NCBI RefSeq assembly: GCF_002240415.1
Contig: NZ_CP020028.1
Coordinates: forward strand, 2,071,501 to 2,135,500
Length of the DNA stretch: 64,000 nt
Source of the DNA: Paenibacillus kribbensis
GTDB taxonomy: Bacteria; Bacillota; Bacilli; Paenibacillales; Paenibacillaceae
Reading direction: 5' to 3'
The position numbers and the translations under genes were made by a program. Under the pieces are notes generated by a model that was given only the letters and a program-made list of their open reading frames with translations, was not told the origin of the DNA and did no database searches. Shown piece by piece: positions 32,945 to 41,235 of the stretch; positions within the stretch are counted from its first letter, which is position 1, and each line of letters begins with the position of its first letter.

Positions 32945-34686
32945 TAGAAGGCATCGGCGCCGCAGCAGGTGTGGCAATCGGGAAGGCATTTGTCCTGCCG
33001 AGCTGGGAGTGGGATTTACCTGAGCAAAAAATGGATGCGGTTGATCTTGCGAAGGAATTTGAACGGTTGTATGAAGGGATACGCACATCCAAAAGTGAGA
33101 TCCAGTTTATTAAGGATGAGTTTCGGGAGATGGTAGGGCCGGAGGAATCCAGCATTTTTGATGCTCATCTTGCGATATTGGAAGATCCGGAGTTCATGAA
33201 CGAAATCCGTGGAATTATTGAGCGTCAGTACAAGGCAGCCGAGGTCGCAGTTAAGGAAGCCATTGATCATTTTGTGACGATGTTTGATTTATTGGATGAT
33301 GAATATATGAAGGAGCGGGCGATCGACATTAAGGATGTGGGGAACCGGCTGCTCAAGCATTTACTGGGTGCACCGGAAGTCACTCTTCCTAAGGACACAC
33401 TGCCTTATATATTGGTCGCCAAGGAGCTTTCACCCTCCCAATCGGCTCACTTGAATCCTAGCTATGTGTTAGGCATTGTGACCATGAACGGTGGTAAAAC
33501 GTCGCACTCTGCGATCATGGCCCGTGCGCTTGGTATTCCGCTCGTTTCGGGACTGGAGAGCAATCTTAATTTGTCTGTCCAGACCGGAGATATGATGATT
33601 GTCGACGGGGACCTGGGCAAGGTGTATGTGAATCCGGAAAAAACGGTTATCCACCATTATGAGGTATTGCGTGATGAGCAGCGCCGCAAAAAAGAACAGC
33701 TGCAGGTACTTGCTTCCGTGGAAGCTGTGACCAAAGATGGAACCTCACTGAGGCTGGCGGCCAATATCAGTTCCGTTAAGGAACTGGAGGCAGCCTTGAA
33801 GCATGGAGCTCAAGGAGTAGGGCTGTTCCGAACGGAATTTTTATATATGGATCGAAAATCTGCTCCAAATGAAGAGGAGCAGTATGAAGTGTATCGGCTG
33901 ATAGCGGAAAAGGCAGGGAGTCACGCTGTAGTCATCCGTACATTGGATATCGGCGGAGATAAGCCGCTGGATTATCTTCAATTGCCGGAGGAGGAAAATC
34001 CTTTTCTAGGCTACCGGGCTATACGGATCAGTCTGGATTCAAGGGAATTATTCAAAACTCAATTAACTGCAATTTTACGGGCCAGTGCAGCAGGGAACAT
34101 CAAGGTCATGTATCCGATGATCTCATCGGTCGAGGAATTCCGCCAGGCAGATGCTCTGTTGAAGGAAGCTATGTTGGATTTGGATTCGAGAGGGCTTGCC
34201 TACAATCCGAACATTCAACGCGGAATTATGATTGAGGTTCCAGCCGCGGCGATGATCGCTGATCTATTGGCGGCTGAAGCTGATTTTTTTAGTATCGGAA
34301 CGAATGATCTGGTTCAGTATGTGCTGGCTGTAGACCGCATGAACGAGCAGATCGCACATATGTACCACCCATACCATCCGGCTGTGCTGCGGATGCTGCG
34401 CATGGCAGCACAAGCGGCACATCAAGCACGCATTGATGTGAGTGTGTGTGGTGAGATGGCTGGAGATGAACGATCCATTCCCCTTTGGCTGGAGCTCGGG
34501 ATACACCAGCTCAGCATGTCCCCACAATCTTTATTGCGGGTTAAGCATCGTGTGCTGAATACGACTGCATCCGAGGCGAAGATGGTCGCTCGGGCTTGCT
34601 TCGCTATGTCTACTGTTGCAGCGATCGAAGACAAGCTGACCGCAGCGAATGTCAACTGTATTCCGGCTGGGCCTGGACAGCAGTAA
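32941..34686 (+). CDS. ptsI: PTS enzyme I
   Basis: A 581-residue phosphoenolpyruvate-protein phosphotransferase, the first PTS kinase. The start MIEGIGAAAGVAIGKAF is typical. The phospho-histidine lies in NGGKTSHSAIMARALGIP; the PEP-binding domain carries GVGLFRTEFLYMDR, VIRTLDIGGDKPLDY and the catalytic Cys in VSVCGEMAGD. The start overlaps the nagE stop by four bases, so translation is coupled. No ptsH lies next to it; the only HPr-like gene in the window (52492) lacks the phospho-histidine. It is therefore either the main or a system-specific enzyme I. Confidence 0.95.
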   Translation: MIEGIGAAAGVAIGKAFVLPSWEWDLPEQKMDAVDLAKEFERLYEGIRTSKSEIQFIKDEFREMVGPEESSIFDAHLAILEDPEFMNEIRGIIERQYKAAEVAVKEAIDHFVTMFDLLDDEYMKERAIDIKDVGNRLLKHLLGAPEVTLPKDTLPYILVAKELSPSQSAHLNPSYVLGIVTMNGGKTSHSAIMARALGIPLVSGLESNLNLSVQTGDMMIVDGDLGKVYVNPEKTVIHHYEVLRDEQRRKKEQLQVLASVEAVTKDGTSLRLAANISSVKELEAALKHGAQGVGLFRTEFLYMDRKSAPNEEEQYEVYRLIAEKAGSHAVVIRTLDIGGDKPLDYLQLPEEENPFLGYRAIRISLDSRELFKTQLTAILRASAAGNIKVMYPMISSVEEFRQADALLKEAMLDLDSRGLAYNPNIQRGIMIEVPAAAMIADLLAAEADFFSIGTNDLVQYVLAVDRMNEQIAHMYHPYHPAVLRMLRMAAQAAHQARIDVSVCGEMAGDERSIPLWLELGIHQLSMSPQSLLRVKHRVLNTTASEAKMVARACFAMSTVAAIEDKLTAANVNCIPAGPGQQ

Positions 34687-34729
34687 TATGGTGCAATGTC
34701 TCGAAAGCCACAGCCGCCAATCAGGACGA

Positions 34730-34777
34730 AAAAGCACCTTCAAACCAATATATTTTTGGTTTTGAAGGTGCTTTTTT
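34730..34777. terminator. Bidirectional terminator
   Basis: AAAAGCACCTTCAAAACC-type arms (AAAGCACCTTCAAACCA with TGGTTTTGAAGGTGCTTT) form a long stem with T run, between convergent genes. Confidence 0.9.
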
Positions 34778-34778
34778 C

Positions 34779-35315
34779 TTATTTCTGGCTGTTGTCTGCT
34801 AACAGATCACAGAATGCTTTTCCGTAAGGTGGAAGGTCCGGCGGACGACGAGCAGATACAATATGTCCGTCGGTCACAACAGGCTCGTCCTTCCAGATCG
34901 CTCCTGCATTCTCCATATCATCACGGATACCTGGTGTGGAGGTTACCGTAACACCGTCCAAAATTTTGGCAGAAATCAGCACCCAGCCTGCGTGGCAGAT
35001 TTGTCCAATTGGTTTACGTGCGGCGTGAAATTCTTGTACGAGTTGAATTACCTTGGGATAGCGGCGCAGCTTATCAGGCGCCCAACCGCCAGGGACAAGA
35101 ATCCCGTCGTAATCGCTGCTGTTTAGCTCTTCAAAGGCATATTCTGCTTCAGCAGGCACGCCATATTTTCCAATATATTTTTTACCCTTTTCAGCACCGG
35201 CTAGATGCACTTCCGCGCCTTCTTCGCGAACACGGTAAATCGGGTACCATAGCTCCAGATCCTCGAATTCCTCATCCACCAGAGCAATAACCTTTTTTCC
35301 GGCAAGTCTCGACAT
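34779..35315 (-). CDS. DJ-1/PfpI-family protein (YfkM-like)
   Basis: A 178-residue class I glutamine amidotransferase-like protein. VIALVDEEFEDLELWYP carries the conserved Glu, and the nucleophile elbow is IGQICHAGWVL. DYDGILVPGGWAPDKLR is also typical of PfpI. Activity may be deglycase or stress-related; not determinable here. Start ATG 35315 after AAAGGATGG; an upstream in-frame start at 35348 lacks support. Confidence 0.92.
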   Translation of the reverse strand: MSRLAGKKVIALVDEEFEDLELWYPIYRVREEGAEVHLAGAEKGKKYIGKYGVPAEAEYAFEELNSSDYDGILVPGGWAPDKLRRYPKVIQLVQEFHAARKPIGQICHAGWVLISAKILDGVTVTSTPGIRDDMENAGAIWKDEPVVTDGHIVSARRPPDLPPYGKAFCDLLADNSQK

Positions 35316-35713
35316 CCAACCATCCTTTCGCGCGTCATATGATGACACTGCTGTTATTGTAATCTCTACCTTTACATCTTAAGAAAAAGAACGCCCGAAG
35401 TCCATATCCCATTAAAGTTCCGTGGAGCACATAACAAACATGATTGTATTGGTGACTTACCTTGTTTAAAGCAATTTCGCCATTTGCCTCAGCTACAAAA
35501 AAAACGGTCGGGAATGAACGACAACTTCACCAATCCTTTGGTAATTTGTTCATGGCTTCAATCTGTGGAAGGATTTGAGGCGTATAAAGTCGAAATAAAA
35601 CAAGGCATGAAAGATTTTATAGAGTTAACAAAGCTTTTATAGACTAGTAGATAGATATATCTGGATTTGATGAGATCCTCATATAGCTTGATTCTATGTA
35701 ATGAGGTGGTTAA
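35316..35713. other. 400-base gap with one unassigned open frame
   Basis: A plus-strand frame is open from 35346 to a TAG at 35640-35642. Its only plausible start is ATG 35514, giving 42 residues (…PLVICSWLQSVEGFEAYKVE…) without a good ribosome site. The composition looks protein-like and could be the tail of a decayed gene. Nothing else was found; the promoter of the next gene must lie here. Confidence 0.35.
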
Positions 35714-36160
35714 ATGCATAAGCAATGCCAATGCGGCACAACGATGGGACTGGAACTTCGTAAGGTGATTTTTGCTGGTAAGGTTGAAATTCTGCATGTT
35801 CCTGTATTTTCATGCCCGTCATGCTTTTCCAGTGAGGTTTTGCAACATGTGACGAAGGACATCAAGGAGCTGCTTCAAAGTCTAGGAGATAACCCTGCGG
35901 CACGGCGAATTTCCTTTGCTCGCAGCAATGAACTGGCTGAGATTATCCGTAAGCTGGTGCTGGAGGAAGCGGACAATCCCAATGTGGACTGGCAATCCTC
36001 TCTGGAGGAGCGAATGGAGCTTCGGATCAATCTCTTGCTGGACCTTTATCGTTATGCGAGAAGTCTGGGAGATGAGGATTGGATGAATGATGTAGAGAAA
36101 AAACTGACTCAATTATCCGGTTTTACCAGTAAATCGGTGTTTACAAATACAAAAAACTAA
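35714..36160 (+). CDS. Small zinc-finger-like protein (YgiT-type N-terminus)
   Basis: A 148-residue protein. The first 40 residues hold two cysteine pairs (CQCG and FSCPSC) suited to one zinc ion, as in YgiT/MqsA-like zinc domains. The remainder is helical and charged (LRINLLLDLYRYARSLGDEDW). There is no HTH of the Xre kind, so it is not a complete MqsA. Start ATG 35714 after GAGGTGG. The function is unknown. Confidence 0.7.
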   Translation: MHKQCQCGTTMGLELRKVIFAGKVEILHVPVFSCPSCFSSEVLQHVTKDIKELLQSLGDNPAARRISFARSNELAEIIRKLVLEEADNPNVDWQSSLEERMELRINLLLDLYRYARSLGDEDWMNDVEKKLTQLSGFTSKSVFTNTKN

Positions 36161-36261
36161 AAAATATGAAAATTTTCATGGTCACCATTGGATTTTGCAT
36201 GTTCTTTTTGTTACGATGAGAATAGGCCATACGACAAGACACAGAAAGGAATGTATATCCA

Positions 36262-36603
36262 ATGGGGACGATGACGAAAATAACTACTGTTCAACAATTA
36301 AATACGGCTCTGGAAGCGACATCAGACAAGCCGTTGCTTCTCTTTAAACATAGTACGCGTTGTCCGATTAGTTCAGGTGCATATCAGGAAATGGAGTCCT
36401 ATTTGCAAGCTGCTCCCAACGAAAATATTGAATACGGTATCATTTATGTAGTAGAAGACCGACCGGTATCCAATGAGGCTGCGGAGCGGCTCCAGATAAA
36501 GCATGAATCGCCGCAGGCCATTTTAATCAAGGATGGAGAGGCTGTCTGGCATACATCCCATTCGAATATTACAGCCGGTGCACTCCACGATCATCTGACC
36601 TAG
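36262..36603 (+). CDS. brxC: Monothiol bacilliredoxin (BrxC/YtxJ)
   Basis: A 113-residue thioredoxin-fold protein of the YtxJ group. The active-site region is LLLFKHSTRCPISSGAY, with a single Cys where thioredoxin has CxxC. It is used to remove bacillithiol from proteins and so implies bacillithiol in this organism (family knowledge). Start ATG 36262 behind AGAAAGGAATG. It precedes ccpA, as ytxJ does in Bacillus. Confidence 0.9.
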   Translation: MGTMTKITTVQQLNTALEATSDKPLLLFKHSTRCPISSGAYQEMESYLQAAPNENIEYGIIYVVEDRPVSNEAAERLQIKHESPQAILIKDGEAVWHTSHSNITAGALHDHLT

Positions 36604-36709
36604 GTGATGAAGTGCTATCGTTGCATAAAGTAGTATTTTGTCGTATCATGGTTCTAATTAGTTGATCTAGGATTCGGTTGAAAATTTATTGGCAATGGAG
36701 AGAAGGAAT

Positions 36710-37717
36710 GTGACGGTAACGATCTATGATGTAGCTCGCGAAGCCGGTGTCTCAATGGCTACGGTGTCCCGTGTAGTTAACAATAATCCTAACGTAAAAC
36801 CTCAGACACGTAAGAAAGTGTACGAAGCGATTGAACAATTGGGATATCGCCCAAATGCGGTGGCTAGAGGTCTGGCCAGCAAGAAGACGACGACTGTTGG
36901 CGTGGTTATTCCGGATATATCGAACTCAATTTTTGCAGAGATTGCGCGCGGTATTGAGGATATTGCGAATATGTATCACTATAACATTATTTTGTGTAAT
37001 GCCGATAAGCGGAAGGAAAAAGAAATTCGTGTCATCAATACGTTGCTTGAAAAGCAAGTGGATGGACTTCTGTTCATGGGCGGCACAGTCACGGATGAGC
37101 ATATTCAGGCATTTCATACAGCCGCGGTTCCTATCGTTCTGTGTGCAACGAGTGATGAAAAAGGGAGCTACCCTTCAGTCGATATCGACCATGAAGCAGC
37201 TGCTTTTGATGCGGTAAATACACTGATTCGCCACGGTCATCGTCAAATCGCAATGATCAGTGGTACGCTTCAAGATCCTGCAAACGGCTATGCACGTTTC
37301 CAAGGTTACAAGAGAGCATTGGAAACTGCCGGAATTGAGTATCAAGAGGATCTCGTGCGAATCGGGAACTACCGCTATGAATCCGGTGTTGAAGCTATGA
37401 AATACTTCTTGGGCTTAAAGAAGAAGCCAAGCGCGATTTTTGCTGCTACAGATGAAATGGCGATTGGTGCTATTCATAGCATTCAGGATGAAGGTTTGAA
37501 AGTACCTGATGATTTTTCCGTAATCAGTGTGGATAATATTCGTATGGCTTCTATGGTACGTCCTCAGTTGACAACTGTAGCGCAGCCAATGTACGATCTG
37601 GGCGCGGTAGCGATGCGATTGCTGACCAAACTGATGAAAAAGGAAAATGTGGATAATGCTCGTGTCATTTTGCCACATGAAACGATTTTGCGGTTGTCAG
37701 TTAATTATCTAGATTAA
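36710..37717 (+). CDS. ccpA: Catabolite control protein A (LacI family)
   Basis: A 335-residue regulator: [23 protein letters not shown], hinge [19 protein letters not shown], and a periplasmic-binding-protein-like core with [19 protein letters not shown]. CcpA binds cre sites together with HPr-Ser-P. The start is GTG 36710, nine bases after GGAG; earlier in-frame ATG codons have no ribosome site. A cre-like site lies upstream of acsA 2.7 kb away. Identity as CcpA rather than another LacI member is supported by the close match of the HTH and by the Bacillus-like gene order. Confidence 0.93.
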   Translation: MTVTIYDVAREAGVSMATVSRVVNNNPNVKPQTRKKVYEAIEQLGYRPNAVARGLASKKTTTVGVVIPDISNSIFAEIARGIEDIANMYHYNIILCNADKRKEKEIRVINTLLEKQVDGLLFMGGTVTDEHIQAFHTAAVPIVLCATSDEKGSYPSVDIDHEAAAFDAVNTLIRHGHRQIAMISGTLQDPANGYARFQGYKRALETAGIEYQEDLVRIGNYRYESGVEAMKYFLGLKKKPSAIFAATDEMAIGAIHSIQDEGLKVPDDFSVISVDNIRMASMVRPQLTTVAQPMYDLGAVAMRLLTKLMKKENVDNARVILPHETILRLSVNYLD

Positions 37718-37762
37718 GCGAAGTGCTCAACAGGATATATTTTGATGAAAGCTCCTTTGACG

Positions 37763-37788
37763 AAAGCTCCTTTGATGGAGCTTTTTTC
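37763..37788 (+). terminator. Intrinsic terminator after ccpA
   Basis: AAAGCTCC pairs with GGAGCTTT, T run follows. The 5' arm with its loop is preceded by a near-copy (GAAAGCTCCTTTGA), a small tandem duplication. Confidence 0.85.
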
Positions 37789-37843
37789 GCGGGTACATAT
37801 TTCGTGTGGGTACAATCATCATTAAAGAATAGAGGGATACAGA

Positions 37844-38542
37844 ATGAGCCGGATTTATGGACTAATGGGTGCTATGGATGAAGAGATTGAATTGCTGCTG
37901 TCAGCGATGACGGAAGCAAGCAAGACGATCAAGGCCGGAATCACTTACACTACAGGAATCATCCACGGCAAACAGGTTGTCGTATGCAAATCCGGTGTCG
38001 GCAAGGTCAATGCTGCGGTAACTACCCAAATTCTGATTGACCGTTTTGGCGTAGAACAGATTATTTTCACGGGAGTCGCGGGGGCAGTACACCCGGATTT
38101 AAACATTGGGGATATTGTCATCTCATCCACATGTATGCAGCATGATATGGATGTAAGGGCTTTGGGTTATGCCAGAGGGGTTATCCCTTATCAGGATACG
38201 TCGGAATTCGCCGCTGATCCCGAGCTTGTCCGCCTGGCTGAACAAGCCTGCCAATCGTTTGATGATCGTTATATTGTCGGCAAGGTCCTGTCTGGTGATC
38301 AATTTGTCGCAAGCCGTGAATTGGTAACTGCATTGCATCAGGAAATGGGCGGCGCTTGTACCGAGATGGAGGGTGCGGCGGTGGCACAGACGGCTCACAT
38401 GAACGCTGTGCCTTATATTGTCCTGCGTTCTATGTCAGATAAGGCCGACGGCTCGGCTCACGTTAATTATGCCGAATTTACGGTGGAAGCATCTCATCGC
38501 TCGCATCGTATTGTGGAGTACATGCTCAAGCATTTAGGCTAA
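37844..38542 (+). CDS. mtnN: 5'-methylthioadenosine/S-adenosylhomocysteine nucleosidase
   Basis: A 232-residue Pfs/MtnN enzyme that removes adenine from MTA and SAH, in methionine salvage and the activated methyl cycle. It has GLMGAMDEEIE at the start, CKSGVGKVNAAVTTQ, FTGVAGAV, and the substrate Glu pair region CTEMEGAAVAQ with the catalytic Asp in RSMSDKADG. It is monocistronic with ATG after AGAGGGATACAGA. Confidence 0.96.
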   Translation: MSRIYGLMGAMDEEIELLLSAMTEASKTIKAGITYTTGIIHGKQVVVCKSGVGKVNAAVTTQILIDRFGVEQIIFTGVAGAVHPDLNIGDIVISSTCMQHDMDVRALGYARGVIPYQDTSEFAADPELVRLAEQACQSFDDRYIVGKVLSGDQFVASRELVTALHQEMGGACTEMEGAAVAQTAHMNAVPYIVLRSMSDKADGSAHVNYAEFTVEASHRSHRIVEYMLKHLG

Positions 38543-38552
38543 GGGCGCCATT

Positions 38553-39185
38553 TTAGTACATGAATCTTCGCACAAACCGGATGCGGTCAAACTGCTCTCG
38601 TGATGCGAGAGGGACATCCTCTCCCATTCGTACCATCAGACAGTTAGCCGGGTGTGAGCATATTTCAGGATCATCCGTGGCGTACCAGACCATATCTACG
38701 GTTTTCATCAGACGTTCCATCATGCGGCGGTACTCCCATACGGAAAGGCCGCTGCCCTTTAAATCCCAGTGCCAATAGTACTCGGTCGTAAAAATAATAT
38801 AGGATTCAAGCTGCCCGTCTTCAAAGGCAATTCGAATCATCCGACTACCCAAGCCCAGTCCGCGATAGTCGTCGGCGACCTCAATGGCTCCAAGCTCCAG
38901 CAGGTCTTTCATGCCTGCTTCCGACCAGCGTTCCAACTCATCCGGGTAGTGGAAGGTGACGTATCCCAGAAGGGTTTTCCCATCATGGGCAATGATGATT
39001 CTGCCTTCCGGCAGTCCCGAAATTTCCACCAGCGCGTCGAATTGCTCCTTTGGTTTACGAAAGGCGTCCAATTGCGTATGCATTTCAAATGAACGCAGTT
39101 GATCAGCGGAAATCGGTCCTTCTACATAGATTGTTTGTCCGTTATGATCCAGCGTGTCCAAGTGGTGCAGTTTTAAATGCTGCAT
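38553..39185 (-). CDS. acuA: Protein acetyltransferase AcuA
   Basis: A 210-residue GNAT protein of the AcuA type, which acetylates and inactivates acetyl-CoA synthetase. The GNAT core is IEVADDYRGLGLGSRMIRIAF; DLKGSGLSVWEYRRMMERLMK is typical of AcuA. Start ATG 39185 after AAGGAGGTCGTACGC. It is divergent from acsA, its expected target, across a shared control region with a cre-like site. The usual acuB and acuC genes are not next to it; mtnN is convergent instead. Confidence 0.92.
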   Translation of the reverse strand: MQHLKLHHLDTLDHNGQTIYVEGPISADQLRSFEMHTQLDAFRKPKEQFDALVEISGLPEGRIIIAHDGKTLLGYVTFHYPDELERWSEAGMKDLLELGAIEVADDYRGLGLGSRMIRIAFEDGQLESYIIFTTEYYWHWDLKGSGLSVWEYRRMMERLMKTVDMVWYATDDPEICSHPANCLMVRMGEDVPLASREQFDRIRFVRRFMY

Positions 39186-39376
39186 GCGTACGACCTCCTT
39201 GTTTACCATCAGCTAGCTCTCCATATCCCCTACTTATAACAAAAAAACAAATATATGAAAAGGATGGTCGTCACATCCTCATCTATGATATACTGTTTTA
39301 GACATAAAATGTTCACAATTAGATGTTTTAAATTAGATATTAAACCAAAGAGAGTGCATTTGCTTTTATTGATTTT

Positions 39377-39390
39377 TGTAAGCGCTATCT
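39377..39390. promoter_or_regulatory. cre-like CcpA operator between acuA and acsA
   Basis: TGTAAGCGCTATCT fits TGWAANCGNTNWCA at all but the last position. It lies in the 250-base divergent region, 46 bases before the acsA start. CcpA repression of acs and acu genes is established in Bacillus. Confidence 0.75.
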
Positions 39391-39435
39391 TGTCCTGCGC
39401 AATTCTCATTATCATATTATGAGGAGGCTGTATGC

Positions 39436-41151
39436 ATGAAGATTGAAGAACTCCAGGCTGTAGTTCCCACATCCAACATGGGCCCGTACGAACAAGCTTA
39501 CAACCGATTTCAGTGGGAAGATGCAGAACGTCATTTTACGTGGTATGAAACAGGCAAGGTGAACATGGCACATGAAGCCATTGACCGACATGTAGTAGAA
39601 GGCCGTGGTGAAAAAACAGCGCTTTTGTATTGTGATGCAAGCCGTCATGAAGCTTACACCTTTTCTCAGCTTCGTGCCAGCTCTAACAGATTTGGCAATG
39701 TGCTACGCAAATACGGTATTGGCAAAGGGGAGCGGGTGTTTATTTTCATGCCGCGTTCACCTGAGCTGGTGATCAGCTTGTTTGGTATTTTAAAGGTTGG
39801 AGCTGTTGTGGGCCCTTTGTTTGAGGCGTTTATGGAGACAGCGGTCAAGGATCGGCTGGAGGATAGCGGGGCGGTGGCGCTAGTGACCACACCTGCACTT
39901 CTTTCGCGGATCAAACGCGAGGAGCTTCCTAAGCTGCGACATATCTTTGTGGTTGGTGATATGGACGAACGAGAGCAAGGGGTTATTGATTTTGAAACGG
40001 AAATGCTTATGTCCTCAGAAGAGCTTGAACCTGAATGGCTGAGTCGTGAGGATGGATTAATCATTCATTATACGTCAGGCTCCACAGGCAAGCCGAAAGG
40101 TGTATATCATGTACAAAATGCGATGATTCAGCATTATTATACTGGCAAGATGGTGCTGGATCTGCGGGAAGATGATGTGTATTGGTGTACTGCTGATCCA
40201 GGCTGGGTCACAGGAACGTCATATGGCATTTTTGCGCCATGGCTGAACGGAGCGACGAATGTTATTCGTGGGGGTCGCTTCAGTCCAGAGAACTGGTACC
40301 GGACGATTGAGCGTTACGAAGTGACCATATGGTATAGCGCTCCTACAGCGTTTCGGATGCTGATGAGCGCGGGAGAGCAGGTTGTTGCCAAGTATGATCT
40401 CGGCAGCCTGCGGCATGTGTTATCCGTGGGAGAACCGCTCAATCCCGAAGTGGTAAGATGGGGCTGGCGGGTGTATACGCAGCGCATTCACGATACATGG
40501 TGGATGACAGAAACAGGGGGGCAATTGATCTGTAATTACCCTGAGCTGCCAATTAAGCCCGGTTCGATGGGAAAGCCACTACCAGGTATTCAGGCTGCCA
40601 TACTGGACGACAAAGGACAGGTGCTGCCTCCTAACCGGATGGGGCATTTGGCAATACGTACACCGTGGCCATCGATGATGATCCGTATATGGAATAACCC
40701 GAACAAGTATCAGGAGTATTTTCGGTTCCCCGGTTGGTATGTGTCCGGCGACTCTGCCTATATGGATGAGGACGGTTATTTCTGGTTTCAGGGACGGATT
40801 GATGATGTCATTAATTCCTCGGGGGAGCGAATCGGTCCTTTTGAGGTCGAGAGCAAGCTTCTGGAGCATCCTGCTGTTGCGGAGGCCGGAGTCATTGGAA
40901 AACCAGATGCTGTGCGGGGAGAGATCATTAAAGCTTTTGTCGCACTGCGTGAAGGCTACACACCTTCTGAGGCTTTACAGCAGGATATCTACCGCTTTGT
41001 CAAGGAGGGGTTGTCTGCTCATGCTGCTCCACGCGAAATTGAATTTAAGGAAAAGCTGCCCAAGACCCGTTCCGGCAAAATTATGAGACGTGTGCTGAAG
41101 GCCTGGGAGCTTAACCTTCCTACAGGGGACTTGTCTACCATAGAGGATTAA
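39436..41151 (+). CDS. acsA: Acetyl-CoA synthetase
   Basis: A 571-residue AMP-forming enzyme making acetyl-CoA from acetate, ATP and CoA. The P-loop is YTSGSTGKPKGVYH; DTWWMTETGG and YVSGDSAYMDEDGYFWFQGR are the other adenylation motifs. The C-terminal lysine that AcuA acetylates is K548 in PKTRSGKIMRR. Start ATG 39436 after GAGGAGGCTGTATGC. It is shorter than the 650-residue Acs and matches Bacillus AcsA. With divergent acuA it forms a self-contained acetate module. Confidence 0.96.
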   Translation: MKIEELQAVVPTSNMGPYEQAYNRFQWEDAERHFTWYETGKVNMAHEAIDRHVVEGRGEKTALLYCDASRHEAYTFSQLRASSNRFGNVLRKYGIGKGERVFIFMPRSPELVISLFGILKVGAVVGPLFEAFMETAVKDRLEDSGAVALVTTPALLSRIKREELPKLRHIFVVGDMDEREQGVIDFETEMLMSSEELEPEWLSREDGLIIHYTSGSTGKPKGVYHVQNAMIQHYYTGKMVLDLREDDVYWCTADPGWVTGTSYGIFAPWLNGATNVIRGGRFSPENWYRTIERYEVTIWYSAPTAFRMLMSAGEQVVAKYDLGSLRHVLSVGEPLNPEVVRWGWRVYTQRIHDTWWMTETGGQLICNYPELPIKPGSMGKPLPGIQAAILDDKGQVLPPNRMGHLAIRTPWPSMMIRIWNNPNKYQEYFRFPGWYVSGDSAYMDEDGYFWFQGRIDDVINSSGERIGPFEVESKLLEHPAVAEAGVIGKPDAVRGEIIKAFVALREGYTPSEALQQDIYRFVKEGLSAHAAPREIEFKEKLPKTRSGKIMRRVLKAWELNLPTGDLSTIED

Positions 41152-41166
41152 AATGCTATTCATAAT

Positions 41167-41228
41167 AAAAGTAAAAGAGGGAATCTCCAAAGCCATATGA
41201 GCTAAGGAGACTCCCTCTTTTACTTTTG
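41167..41228. terminator. Bidirectional terminator
   Basis: AAAAGTAAAAGAGGGA pairs with TCCCTCTTTTACTTTT, one long arm pair between convergent genes. Confidence 0.9.
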
Positions 41229-41235
41229 TTTACGG

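Noticed and set aside
35714..36160. MqsRA-type toxin-antitoxin system
   Set aside because: Only a zinc-binding N-terminus is shared; no HTH domain and no toxin gene next to it.
39436..41151. Acyl-CoA synthetase of other specificity
   Set aside because: The AcuA target motif, divergent acuA and the overall size match AcsA.
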